Positions 26,599-36,025 of a stretch of 64,000 bases of DNA are shown in pieces (position 1 is the stretch's first letter; the number at the start of each line of letters is the position of its first letter). Origin of the DNA: Leptotrichia sp. oral taxon 221. GTDB lineage: Bacteria; Fusobacteriota; Fusobacteriia; Fusobacteriales; Leptotrichiaceae. The position numbers and the translations under genes were made by a program. The notes beneath the pieces are model-generated. The model saw nothing but the letters and a program-made list of their open reading frames with translations. It ran no database searches and was not told the origin of the DNA. The stretch covers positions 1,426,001 through 1,490,000 of the forward strand of contig NZ_CP072378.1 in the NCBI RefSeq assembly GCF_018128245.1, given 5' to 3'.

Positions 26599-27888
26599 TT
26601 ATTCTAAAACTTCATACGATATTTTCCATTTATTAGATTTAATTTTCGAGCTGTAAAATGTTGGTAAATTAATTTCGATTATTTGTTTTCCATTTTCTTT
26701 TTTGATAAAAGAATCGTACGAGCAAATAATTTCTCCATTTTCATTTTCCAAATACCATTTTACCTTTTTGGCTTTTATTTCAATTTCAGTTTTTATAGTA
26801 CATGAATTTGAATCTATCATTCCAATATGAAAAAATGCTATTTTCTCAATATCTGAAATTTCATAGTCTGGATACGGTTTTCCTTCCTCGCCTAAATGAT
26901 ACGAATCATGCACCAACGCACTTTGAATCACAGTTTTCCAAATTCTTTTCCTTAAAAAAACTTGATCTGATATTCGATTCACATCCATATCTTCCTTCAA
27001 ATAATCTTTCATCAAGCCAAATATATTTTTAATAACACCATTATATCCGCCCCACATACCAGCTAAAATCAATTCATTATGCATTCTCGAATCTCTCATC
27101 ACATGAAAATATTTTCCAGAATTAAGCCATTCCTTAACCGCAGCCTTTTCCTTGTAAGAAAGCAACGAATCAGCATCTCTTATTATAAATTTATCTACAC
27201 TCTCATCATCTATTACCAAAAACCTCCAAAAAGTACCTGGTATCTCACTTTGTTCTTGATTTACAAAAATTATTTCTGCATTTTCTTGTTTCAATCTTGA
27301 AATAACTTCTTCTGAAACAGTTTTATCTACATAAAATCTACATTTCCATTCTGGATAAATTGACTTTGCTAATTTCACATTCAAAATCGCAACTTCACAA
27401 TATTTTGGAGAATTTCCATACAATGAATACGAAATTACACTTTTTCTATTACTACCTTCATTATCATAATCCTTTCCAAAAGAATTTTTTAAATTATTTT
27501 CAGTAGGATTCTCACATGGAATTTTAAATACTTTTTGAGTCTCATTCGCTTCCTTCTTCTTTAATTTTATTAACAATTTAGAATAATAACTAGATTCCTC
27601 TATTTTATTCATTTCCTCGCATATTTCCATTTTTGAATTGTAAACTTCTATTTTATCTCCATCATAATTACTTATAGCTTTATCAATAATTTCATACGCT
27701 TCATCATATTTTTTCAGCCTTCTTTTCACATCCGCCATTTCCTTCAAAGCCAATCCGTGATTTGGAACTAACTCTAAAACTTCCGAGATAATCTTTTCCA
27801 TCAATTCATAATCTTTATTTATAGACGCCTCATTTTTCCTATCCGATAATTCTTTCAATTTTTCATTTATCTCTTCAATATTTTTCAT
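26599..27888 (-). CDS. TPR protein with glycosyltransferase-like domain
   Basis: 429 residues. Residues 1-100 are helical TPR-like repeats (LVPNHGLALKEMADVKRRLKKYDEAYEIIDKAI). From about 130 an alpha/beta domain follows with ISYSLYGNSPKYCEVAILNVKLAKSIYP, KFIIRDADSLLS (a DxD-like pair), and MWGGYNGVIKNIFGLM, which resembles GT-A glycosyltransferase or putative galactosyltransferase proteins. The last 60 residues look like a small beta domain. There is no signal peptide. It lies 43 bp upstream of glyA but after a terminator, so it is separate from mlaA. It may glycosylate a protein or surface glycan; the acceptor is unknown. Confidence 0.68.
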   Translation of the reverse strand: MKNIEEINEKLKELSDRKNEASINKDYELMEKIISEVLELVPNHGLALKEMADVKRRLKKYDEAYEIIDKAISNYDGDKIEVYNSKMEICEEMNKIEESSYYSKLLIKLKKKEANETQKVFKIPCENPTENNLKNSFGKDYDNEGSNRKSVISYSLYGNSPKYCEVAILNVKLAKSIYPEWKCRFYVDKTVSEEVISRLKQENAEIIFVNQEQSEIPGTFWRFLVIDDESVDKFIIRDADSLLSYKEKAAVKEWLNSGKYFHVMRDSRMHNELILAGMWGGYNGVIKNIFGLMKDYLKEDMDVNRISDQVFLRKRIWKTVIQSALVHDSYHLGEEGKPYPDYEISDIEKIAFFHIGMIDSNSCTIKTEIEIKAKKVKWYLENENGEIICSYDSFIKKENGKQIIEINLPTFYSSKIKSNKWKISYEVLE

Positions 27889-27946
27889 TCTCTCAAAACC
27901 TCACTAAATTCTTAACTTTTATAAAAAGTATTTAAAAAAATCATAT

Positions 27947-27976
27947 AAAAAGGAGCTACCACTTGGAAAGCCCCTT
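27947..27976 (-). terminator. Terminator after mlaA
   Basis: Minus-strand AAGGGGCT pairs with AGCTCCTT (one G-U) around an 11-base loop, followed by TTT. It separates mlaA from the TPR gene. Confidence 0.75.
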
Positions 27977-27997
27977 TCCTTATAATTACAAACTCTA

Positions 27998-28993
27998 CTA
28001 TTTTGCAACTTGAATTTTTCTAAAATTGTAATAAAATGCTCTTACTAAATCATATTCAAATGGCGAATTTAAGTCTCCATATTTAAGGCTAATTAACGAT
28101 CTCGCATTTAATCCTGTCATAACAGGTCTAGTGAATCCATAGATATTTTCATCGAAAACTCCTTTATCAAAGAATAAAGCATCTTCTGCTGCACCTCTTG
28201 CTGCTGATTCCATAGCTGTGTCTACTAACGTTCCTACACCATCTCTAACAGTACTAGGCCCTAAAAGTGGCAACACAAGGTATGATCCAGTATTTACACC
28301 ATAATGCCCTAATGTATCTCCCATTGTCTCCCAATCTTTTTGCATTCCCATATGAGAAGCAACATCCATAACTCCTAGCACTCCTACTGTAGAATTAACA
28401 GCCAATCTTCCCAACGCATTCATCGCTTTGCCAGGTTTTAGTTGTAACAATGAATTTACAAAAGTTGGAATTTCTTTAAAATTATTATAGAAATTTGCTA
28501 TTCCTTTTCTCACAGGTTTAGGAACAATTGCTCCATAAACTCTCGAAACTGGATACGCTATTTTCTCATCAAACTGCGTATTAAACGCATACATTCTTCT
28601 ATTAAACGGTTCCATTGCATCATTCATCCCCGTCAAATCAAATATTTTACTCGACACAACATAATCTTCATCCAATTCTGTCAAATTATTAGTCAAAACT
28701 CCATATGAATCCTCATCAAATGCAACATATCTATTTACATCGCTTTGACCTTTTTTCTTTTTAGATCTAATTACAGAACGAGGAACTTTATCTATACTTT
28801 TTCCCGGCTTTTCAACCACAGAACCATCAATAAATTCCACAAAAATATTATCATTCTTCTCATCTTCTATATTTTCCAATTGTGACACATAATTCAAATT
28901 ATCAATATCTACTAATTTTGATTGTTTTGCTTGAATAACAGTTGTTGCCGCAAACAATGTACAAAAAACCAATAATTTATTATTTTTCTTCAT
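27998..28993 (-). CDS. mlaA: MlaA/VacJ-family outer-membrane lipid-asymmetry protein
   Basis: 331 residues. MlaA removes mislocalised phospholipids from the outer leaflet of the outer membrane and passes them to the Mla transport system. Family motifs are DAMEPFNRRMYAFNTQFDE, PKPVRKGIANFYNN, LGRLAVNSTVGVLGVMDVA and GHYGVNTGSYLVLPLLGPSTVRD. It has an exported N-terminus (MKKNNKLLVFCTLFAATTV) without a clear lipobox, plus an extra ~95-residue charged region before the domain. It lies 4 bp after a secreted hydrolase gene. MlaBCDEF are not in the window. Confidence 0.93.
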   Translation of the reverse strand: MKKNNKLLVFCTLFAATTVIQAKQSKLVDIDNLNYVSQLENIEDEKNDNIFVEFIDGSVVEKPGKSIDKVPRSVIRSKKKKGQSDVNRYVAFDEDSYGVLTNNLTELDEDYVVSSKIFDLTGMNDAMEPFNRRMYAFNTQFDEKIAYPVSRVYGAIVPKPVRKGIANFYNNFKEIPTFVNSLLQLKPGKAMNALGRLAVNSTVGVLGVMDVASHMGMQKDWETMGDTLGHYGVNTGSYLVLPLLGPSTVRDGVGTLVDTAMESAARGAAEDALFFDKGVFDENIYGFTRPVMTGLNARSLISLKYGDLNSPFEYDLVRAFYYNFRKIQVAK

Positions 28994-28997
28994 CGTA

Positions 28998-30308
28998 TTA
29001 ATTTTCCTCCAATTTATCTACCATAAGTTTTGCAACATCTTTATGCCACAAAAGTCCTGTATGACCACCAAAAGGTATCATTACTTTATTTTTAAATGTT
29101 TGATTTATATATTCCAAATCTTTATCTGATAATAAAATATCATTTGTAGATGAAATAAATACTATATTCTTATTATTTCTATCAATAAAGTCTTGACTGC
29201 TTCTTAAATCAAAATCTGCTATAAATTGATCCAATGTTAAATCAGGATATTTATTTGCCTTTAAATATGGATACAAAATTTCTTTCGCATATTCATCAAA
29301 TGAAACTGACATTCCTTCAGCAAATTCTTTCGTAAGAGAATCAAATCTCTTATATGATTTCTTATCTGACAATCTTCCCACTGCCTTTTGTCCACTAAAT
29401 ACTTCCCCAGCAAAAGTCATATTTGCTGAATAAAATCTAAATAACAATCCTGTTAGTACTTCTAAATCTTTATCTCCCAATTTTAATTTATTCAAAGGGC
29501 TAGTACTAATATCCATATCAGAAAAATTAAGATCTTTAGATGTTATTGATTCATCATTAATTATATTACTAAAATGTGTATCCAAGAATTTTTCCAATCC
29601 TTTTGCATCAAAAATTCCATTTTTTACTAAATATCCATCTAATTTTTGAGTAGCTGTCAAAATACTAATTGGCGTATTCAATAATAACGATTTTTTTATT
29701 CCTATTTGATGTTTTTGCTCATCTTCTTTTTGGATTAATAATGATTGGAATCCTCCTAAACTATAACCTCCAACATAAATATTTCCATTTATTTTCATTC
29801 CATCTTTTTTCTCATCAGCAATTGCTTTTCTAATAATATCGTACATTTGTTCAGATTCAGATTTTATATATCCTGCATAATTATTTTTACTTTGACTAAC
29901 AATAAACGGCATTGTAGTAACCGAACTAAATGCTATAACGTTGTATCCTCTGTCATAAAACACATTTGCCATATACATAGAAAGTCCACTGTTATACACC
30001 GAACCTGTCCCTGAAATTACTATCATCAATGGGGCCTCTTCTTTTTGTTTCCAAACTCCATATTTAAAATCAGACCATTGTCTAAGAATTTCTGGAATTT
30101 TTTTCGTTGTCTTTATTGTTCTTACCTTAGGTCCTTTTGCATGACTAAAAGTGTACCACTGATCTTTAGGTGTCCCTAAAACCGTAGCTCTTATCGCATT
30201 TTCTTTATGCGGATAATCAACTGCAATCTGCGAAACATCGACTTCATCTGCAAACCCAATCACAGACATTCCTAAAACTATCATCATTAAAAGAAATTTC
30301 TTTATCAT
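28998..30308 (-). CDS. Secreted alpha/beta hydrolase next to mlaA
   Basis: 436 residues with a cleavable signal peptide (residues 1-20, ending VIGFA). The nucleophile elbow is GGYSLGG (Ser183), preceded by the oxyanion-type VISGTGS and followed late by PFGGHTGLLWHKD, where a catalytic His is likely. It would work in the periplasm. It is 4 bp upstream of mlaA, so both are translated from one message; a lipase or acyltransferase working on phospholipids collected by MlaA is a reasonable guess. No exact family name could be assigned. Confidence 0.8.
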   Translation of the reverse strand: MIKKFLLMMIVLGMSVIGFADEVDVSQIAVDYPHKENAIRATVLGTPKDQWYTFSHAKGPKVRTIKTTKKIPEILRQWSDFKYGVWKQKEEAPLMIVISGTGSVYNSGLSMYMANVFYDRGYNVIAFSSVTTMPFIVSQSKNNYAGYIKSESEQMYDIIRKAIADEKKDGMKINGNIYVGGYSLGGFQSLLIQKEDEQKHQIGIKKSLLLNTPISILTATQKLDGYLVKNGIFDAKGLEKFLDTHFSNIINDESITSKDLNFSDMDISTSPLNKLKLGDKDLEVLTGLLFRFYSANMTFAGEVFSGQKAVGRLSDKKSYKRFDSLTKEFAEGMSVSFDEYAKEILYPYLKANKYPDLTLDQFIADFDLRSSQDFIDRNNKNIVFISSTNDILLSDKDLEYINQTFKNKVMIPFGGHTGLLWHKDVAKLMVDKLEEN

Positions 30309-30417
30309 AACCTGTTCTCCTTTTTTTTAATTTAAAAATCTTTTGTATTTGATTATAACATAATTTTAAGAATTTTTCATTATTTTTTTGACTGAAAAGT
30401 CATTTTTATTATAATTT

Positions 30418-33400
30418 TTAAATATCCACCGAAACCAACTTAGTCTCTCCAATCTCTTTATTCATAGTCACCCCATAAAGTCTATGAGATCCTTTCATCG
30501 TTTCTTTATTGTGTGTAATCAAGATAAATTGCGACTTATCGATAAATTTATGTAGCACTTCAACTATTTTTTGTGTATTTTTTTCATCTAACGCCGCTTC
30601 AATTTCATCAAAGAATGTAAATGGACTTGGTTTAAACATAAATATTGCCATTATGAAAGAAACTGCTAACATTGATTTTTCCCCTCCAGAAAGTAACATT
30701 AGTGTTTGTTCTGGCTTATTTTTGTATCTCACGCTTAATTCCAATCCAGTTTTTAATAAATCTTCAGGATTCGTCAATTTTATGCCACCTTCAGCACCAT
30801 TTAGAATAGTATCACACATGTACTTGAAATTCTCGCTAATTTTTTCATACGCAAGAGAAAATTTATTTGTAATTTCAACTTCAATCTCTCCAATTAGCTT
30901 GAAAAGAGCTTCTCTACTCTCAATCAAATCTTTTTTCTGATTAACAATGCTTGTGTAACGCTCATTTTCTCTCTCAAATTCCTCAATAGAAGCTAAATTT
31001 ACACTTCCAATTTCTTCTCTACTTTTTTGATTCATCGACAATTTTCGTTTTACAGCATTTAATTCATTCTCGTTTTTCAATTCAAAATATTCTTCATTTT
31101 CTTTGATTTTATCCTTTTCAATCGTTTCAAACTCATCTAACTGAGATTGTAATTCATTTTCATTTTTTAGAATTTTTTCCAACAATTTTTCATAATCATT
31201 TTTTTCACTCAAAATTCTCATTTCAATTTCTTTTATTTCTTGAATCAAGTCTCTTTCTCGTTTTTCAATCTCTTTTATAGTTATCTCAATTTTTTCAATT
31301 TCTTCAAGATTTTCTTGATTATCTAAAACTTTTTTATCAATTTCTTCTTTTTTAGAAGCAATTTTCGTCTCAAAATCCTCCTTCAAAAAATCTCTCTTTT
31401 TCTCAAATTCCAATAATTCCTGATATTCACGAATCAATTTATTGTAATCAGCTTCAATTTCTCTGTATCTTGCTTTATTGTTTTCTGTTTTTACCTTCAA
31501 AATTTCATATTCTGTTACAATCGTATTCAATTCATTAGTATATTCATCCAAATTACTAATTTTATCCAATTCCTTTTCCAAATATTCCAATTTAGAATTA
31601 TTTTCTACTATGTACTTTTCAATTTCCTTAACAATTCTCTCATTTTCTATAATTTTTTCTTGCTTTTCAGTGATAAAATTCTCATTTTCTGTAATTTCAT
31701 AATTTAAAGTTCTTAAAATTCTCTCTTTTTGACCAAATTTTAAATTAAAATTGTCATACTCTGCATTAAATTCTTCGTAATCCTTTAAAAATACACTAAA
31801 TTCATCTTGTATTTCTTTTTTTTCAGAATCTAATTTTGCTGCTTTTTCTGTAATTTCCTTTAATTTTTTTTCAAATCCTGTTATTTCACTAGAAATCGAC
31901 TGTAAATCCTTTTCTAATAGCTTTAATTCTTTTTTTCGTTCTAATAATTCGTCTTTCCCTCTAAAAGAATGTCCTCCTGTCATTCTACCACGAGCTGTAA
32001 TTATATCCCCTTCAAGCGTAACAATCCTGTCACTAAAACCATTTTTCGATAATTGAGCTCCTACATCCAAATTTTTTACAACAACCGCATTTCCATACGC
32101 AAATTGCACTATTTTCTCAAGACTTTTATCATATTTAACAATATTTCGTGCAAAATCAATCACACCTTCAACTTTTGGCAATTGCGACAACATTTTCCCA
32201 GTCTTAATATTTTCAATTGGTAAAAACGATGCTCTTCCAAGTTTTTTATCTTTCAAAATTTGAATACACTTTTTCCCAATATCAGTATTTTTTACAACAA
32301 TATCTTGAAATAATCCACCTGATAAAGTTTGAATAGCTTCCTCATATCCAACAGGAATATCAATCAAATTAACAAACGCACCAATCACGCCATCAATTTT
32401 TTCATTAAGAATATATTTTATTCCTCTATTAAACGTCTCGTTTTTCTCAATGATATTAATATTTGCTCGTCTTTTTGAATCTAAATTCTCATACTTATAT
32501 CTCAAATCATTTTTCTGACTATTAATTCTCGAATAATCACTTCTCAACTCATCAATTTCATCATCCAATTGTTTTATTTGAGCTTCTTTTTCTAATTTAA
32601 AACCTTCCTTTTCAGCCTTTTTATTCTCAAAATCATCTTTTTCATTTTGTATTTTTTCAATTTCTGATTGAATTTCTTTTTTCTCAACCAAATATTTTTT
32701 ACCCTCATTTTTCGCAGAAATAACCCTTTTTTCTAAATCTTCATTTTCCCCTCTAAGTTTAATTTTATCTACTTCAAAATCAGAATTTTTCTGAGTTCTC
32801 TTTTTAATTTCATCTTCAATATTACTTTTTTTCTCTTTTAATTCAAGAACCTTTTTCTCAACCTCGTCCTTTTGAGCTTTCTTCTCATTTAATGCCTTAT
32901 TTATTTGATCTAATTCTTCTTTCGATCTTTTAAGAATTTCCTCTTTTTCCTTCGTATCAACATCCAAATTCCCTTTTCTTTTATCTTTTTCATTCGCCTC
33001 AATTTCCAAATTAGAATGTTTTTTTACCAATTCAGAATACTCATTTTTCAAATTATCTGTCAAAGAAGTGTTTTCCTTATTCTCTTTCTTTTTAGCCGAT
33101 AATTTTTCAAAAAGTTCTTCCCTGTGATTATTTTCGCTTTCCCACTCTGAATTTTTCTTTAAAAATTCTTCTTGAACATTTTCCAATTTACTTTTCAATT
33201 GTTCACTTTTCGCCGTATAATCAGCCTTTAAAAGATTTTTTTCATTGATTCCATACTCTAAAATCATATATTTTTCAGTATCAATTTTTTGTGTATAACT
33301 CTTGAATAATCTAGCTTTTTCACTTTCTTTCTTCAAGTAATTAACTCTTACTTCTAAATCTTTTTCAACATAATCAATTTTCTCAATCTCATTTTTTACT

Positions 33401-33948
33401 TCTTTTAATTTTTTCTCAGAAATTTCCTTTTCATTTTTAGCTCTTTTTACTCCAGCTGCTTCCTCTATAATTTCCTTCAATTCCATTGGTGAAGAACTAA
33501 TTATTCTCTCTACTCTTCCTTGCCCAATTATCGAATATGCCTGTTTTCCAATTCCTGTATCAATAAATAAATTATTAATATCTTTCAATCGAACCTTCTT
33601 ATTATTCAATAAATACTCGTTTTCTCCTGATTTAAAAATTCTTCTCGTAATTTTTATTTCAGAAAAATCAATATCTAAGTATCTATCTTCATTTTCGATA
33701 ATCAGACTCACTTCTGCCATCGATTTTGGTTTCCTACTTTTACTACCAGAAAAAATAATATCCGAACTTTCTTTCGCACGGATATTTTTATAGCTCTGCT
33801 CTCCTAAAACCCATAAGATCGCATCCAAAATATTACTTTTTCCACTTCCATTTGGACCAACAATCGATGTTATTCCATTGTCGAATTCTACAACAGTTTT
33901 ATTTGCAAATGATTTAAAACCATTGATTTCTAGTGCTTTTAAATACAT
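30418..33948 (-). CDS. smc: Chromosome segregation protein SMC
   Basis: 1,176 residues, full length. It is the core of bacterial condensin. Visible parts are Walker A GPNGSGKSNIL (31-41) with the FKSFA start, two long coiled coils, the hinge around residues 510-660 (ending TLEGDIITARGRMTGGH), the ABC signature LLSGGEKSMLAVSFIMAI, and Walker B FTFFDEIEAALD near the end. The start is 3 bp after the stop of the sugar transferase gene, with GGGAGA as ribosome site, so smc appears to be transcribed from the polysaccharide cluster. Confidence 0.97.
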   Translation of the reverse strand: MYLKALEINGFKSFANKTVVEFDNGITSIVGPNGSGKSNILDAILWVLGEQSYKNIRAKESSDIIFSGSKSRKPKSMAEVSLIIENEDRYLDIDFSEIKITRRIFKSGENEYLLNNKKVRLKDINNLFIDTGIGKQAYSIIGQGRVERIISSSPMELKEIIEEAAGVKRAKNEKEISEKKLKEVKNEIEKIDYVEKDLEVRVNYLKKESEKARLFKSYTQKIDTEKYMILEYGINEKNLLKADYTAKSEQLKSKLENVQEEFLKKNSEWESENNHREELFEKLSAKKKENKENTSLTDNLKNEYSELVKKHSNLEIEANEKDKRKGNLDVDTKEKEEILKRSKEELDQINKALNEKKAQKDEVEKKVLELKEKKSNIEDEIKKRTQKNSDFEVDKIKLRGENEDLEKRVISAKNEGKKYLVEKKEIQSEIEKIQNEKDDFENKKAEKEGFKLEKEAQIKQLDDEIDELRSDYSRINSQKNDLRYKYENLDSKRRANINIIEKNETFNRGIKYILNEKIDGVIGAFVNLIDIPVGYEEAIQTLSGGLFQDIVVKNTDIGKKCIQILKDKKLGRASFLPIENIKTGKMLSQLPKVEGVIDFARNIVKYDKSLEKIVQFAYGNAVVVKNLDVGAQLSKNGFSDRIVTLEGDIITARGRMTGGHSFRGKDELLERKKELKLLEKDLQSISSEITGFEKKLKEITEKAAKLDSEKKEIQDEFSVFLKDYEEFNAEYDNFNLKFGQKERILRTLNYEITENENFITEKQEKIIENERIVKEIEKYIVENNSKLEYLEKELDKISNLDEYTNELNTIVTEYEILKVKTENNKARYREIEADYNKLIREYQELLEFEKKRDFLKEDFETKIASKKEEIDKKVLDNQENLEEIEKIEITIKEIEKRERDLIQEIKEIEMRILSEKNDYEKLLEKILKNENELQSQLDEFETIEKDKIKENEEYFELKNENELNAVKRKLSMNQKSREEIGSVNLASIEEFERENERYTSIVNQKKDLIESREALFKLIGEIEVEITNKFSLAYEKISENFKYMCDTILNGAEGGIKLTNPEDLLKTGLELSVRYKNKPEQTLMLLSGGEKSMLAVSFIMAIFMFKPSPFTFFDEIEAALDEKNTQKIVEVLHKFIDKSQFILITHNKETMKGSHRLYGVTMNKEIGETKLVSVDI

Positions 33949-33951
33949 TTT

Positions 33952-35235
33952 TTATCTCCCTTTTCCAAAAATAACAATATTTACTGTCTTTAACAACACT
34001 TTTACATCAAACAAAAGATCGTGATTTTTTATATAGTATAAATCGTATTGTAATTTTCTGTAAGCATCCTCAACACTTGCACCATACGGATACATTACTT
34101 GTGCCCAACCAGTAAGTCCAGGTTTTACAGTATGTCGCAAATTATAATACTTTATTTCCTTCTCTAATTGCTGAATAAAAAATTCTCTCTCAGGTCTAGG
34201 CCCTACAAAACTCATTTCTCCCTTTAAAACATTCCACAATTGAGGTAATTCATCAATTCTAGTTGCTCTCATGATTTTCCCCCACTTTGTAACTCTGTTA
34301 TCATTTTTCACTGCCCATTTTGGACCATCTTTTTCTGCATCAGTTGTCATCGAACGAAATTTTATAATTTTAAACGGTTTATTTCCCTCACCAATTCTTT
34401 CTTGTATAAAAAAAACAGGACCTTTTGACTCTAATTTAATTATTATCGCCGCTAAAATCATAATCGGAAAAACGCAAATACTGATTATTACTGCAAAAAT
34501 TAAATCTAATATTCTCTTTGCCTTCAAATTGAAACTATTATGATAAATTTCAAAACCTGTATTTTTCAAAAACCATTCTGGACTTAAATCTGAAATTGGT
34601 AATTTTCTTTCATACATTTCATAAAATTCCAAATAATTATAATACTGCATTCCTTCTAGCTTGTACTCCAACAATTTATCCACTAATTTCGCATCAGATA
34701 ACAAATTTTCAGAAAAATCAACTACAATATCCATTCTTTTTGATTTCCACAAATTTGTAATCGTTTTTTCTATCGTAGAACTTTCCTCATTTTTTAAAAA
34801 ACCAATCAATTTGTATTGCGCATCAACTTTAATACTTTCTAACAAATCATTCGTATATCCATTTTCACCAACGAACATAATTCTCTGTCTACCAACTAAT
34901 CCTGTAATGACGATATATCTAAATGCTATTTGAAACATCGCCATAATCCCAAAAATTATTATTCCCTCATAATAATTAAATATTTTCAAAAATATTGTTG
35001 CCAAAGCTATTATTACATTTATTCCAGTAACAATTATCATATCACGCAATCGATATTTACTCGTATAAACATTGAATACATTCGCTACGTAATACAAAAT
35101 CATCGCACCCACAATTACCAATGCATTTTTAAAACCAAGACCTCTATTCACAATTAGTAATCCAACAAAATAAACCATGACTACTAAAATTCCAAATAAA
35201 TAAGAATAATTTTTTCTTACACTACTTACTGCCAT
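33952..35235 (-). CDS. Undecaprenyl-phosphate sugar-1-phosphate transferase (initiating)
   Basis: 427 residues. The N-terminal half has about four membrane helices and a CoA-binding-like soluble part (IMFVGENGYTNDLLESIK). The C-terminal half is the bacterial sugar transferase domain: KRILDLIFAVIISICVFPIM, then GPVFFIQERIGEGNKPFKIIKFRSM, RVTKWGKIMRATRIDELPQLWNVLKGEMSFVGPRPE. It is of the WbaP/WcaJ polyisoprenyl-phosphate hexose-1-phosphate type and starts glycan assembly on the inner membrane. The sugar is not predictable. It ends the polysaccharide cluster, 3 bp before smc. Confidence 0.92.
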   Translation of the reverse strand: MAVSSVRKNYSYLFGILVVMVYFVGLLIVNRGLGFKNALVIVGAMILYYVANVFNVYTSKYRLRDMIIVTGINVIIALATIFLKIFNYYEGIIIFGIMAMFQIAFRYIVITGLVGRQRIMFVGENGYTNDLLESIKVDAQYKLIGFLKNEESSTIEKTITNLWKSKRMDIVVDFSENLLSDAKLVDKLLEYKLEGMQYYNYLEFYEMYERKLPISDLSPEWFLKNTGFEIYHNSFNLKAKRILDLIFAVIISICVFPIMILAAIIIKLESKGPVFFIQERIGEGNKPFKIIKFRSMTTDAEKDGPKWAVKNDNRVTKWGKIMRATRIDELPQLWNVLKGEMSFVGPRPEREFFIQQLEKEIKYYNLRHTVKPGLTGWAQVMYPYGASVEDAYRKLQYDLYYIKNHDLLFDVKVLLKTVNIVIFGKGR

Positions 35236-35263
35236 TTTTCCCTTCCTTTTCTAAATAATAATT

Positions 35264-36025
35264 CTACTTCGTTTTTAATAAAGCAATTATCGCATAAATC
35301 ACAAAATAATAAGCTGATTTCAGCACTGACAAACCTTCTTCTTTTCTATAAATATCCCATCTAACCTTCGCTGCTGCAAACTTATTACTTGATCTAGAAT
35401 TATCCAACACTCGATAAAATGCAAGATTTTCTTGCAATCCGTAAACTTTTTTCACTTCTTTAATAATTTCCAGCCAAAGCACATAATCTTCATTTTTTTC
35501 ACGCTCTTTAAAATATCTTTTCCCAACTTTAGAAACATCATACATTACTGTCAAACATCCCATATAATTGTTTTTCAATAAATCTGTGTATGTTATTTCA
35601 CTTTTTACTTTTATTTCATTAATAGATTTCTCATTTTCAGTAACTCTCGTATAATCTGTACAACTAATCGCTGCATCTTTTTCTTTCATAAACTTAATTT
35701 GTTTTTCTAACTTATCTTCATGCCAATAATCATCTGCATCAAGAAATGCAATAAATTCACCATCTGCAATATCAATCAGTTTATTTCTACCTTTAACTAC
35801 ACCTACATTTTTACTAGCATTTATAAGTCTTATCCTCGCATCCATTTTCGAGTGCCTTTTAACAACCTCACAACTATTATCCTTCGACATATCATTCATT
35901 ATTAGCAATTCCCAATTTTCATACGTTTGAGCCAATACCGAATCAATCGTCTTTCCAATAAATTTTTCAGCATTATACATCGGTGTTATAATCGAAACTT
36001 TATCTTTTATTATTTTCTTTCTCAT
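35264..36025 (-). CDS. Glycosyltransferase family 2
   Basis: About 253 residues from ATG 36025, which has GGAGA 7 bases upstream; a start 12 bp earlier is possible. The GT-A fold is clear: VSIITPMYNAEKFIGKTIDSVLAQTYENWELLIMNDMSKD, then AFLDADDYWHEDKLEKQI with the metal-binding DxD. The C-terminal helix is hydrophobic (YYFVIYAIIALL), suggesting membrane association. It overlaps the glycerophosphotransferase gene by 26 bp, indicating translational coupling. It probably adds one sugar to the lipid-linked repeat unit. Confidence 0.9.
   Translation of the reverse strand: MRKKIIKDKVSIITPMYNAEKFIGKTIDSVLAQTYENWELLIMNDMSKDNSCEVVKRHSKMDARIRLINASKNVGVVKGRNKLIDIADGEFIAFLDADDYWHEDKLEKQIKFMKEKDAAISCTDYTRVTENEKSINEIKVKSEITYTDLLKNNYMGCLTVMYDVSKVGKRYFKEREKNEDYVLWLEIIKEVKKVYGLQENLAFYRVLDNSRSSNKFAAAKVRWDIYRKEEGLSVLKSAYYFVIYAIIALLKTK

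Noticed and set aside
30365-30400. GACT/AGTC hairpin near the smc stop as terminator
   Set aside because: On the minus strand it is followed by A, not T, so it would not terminate smc transcription.
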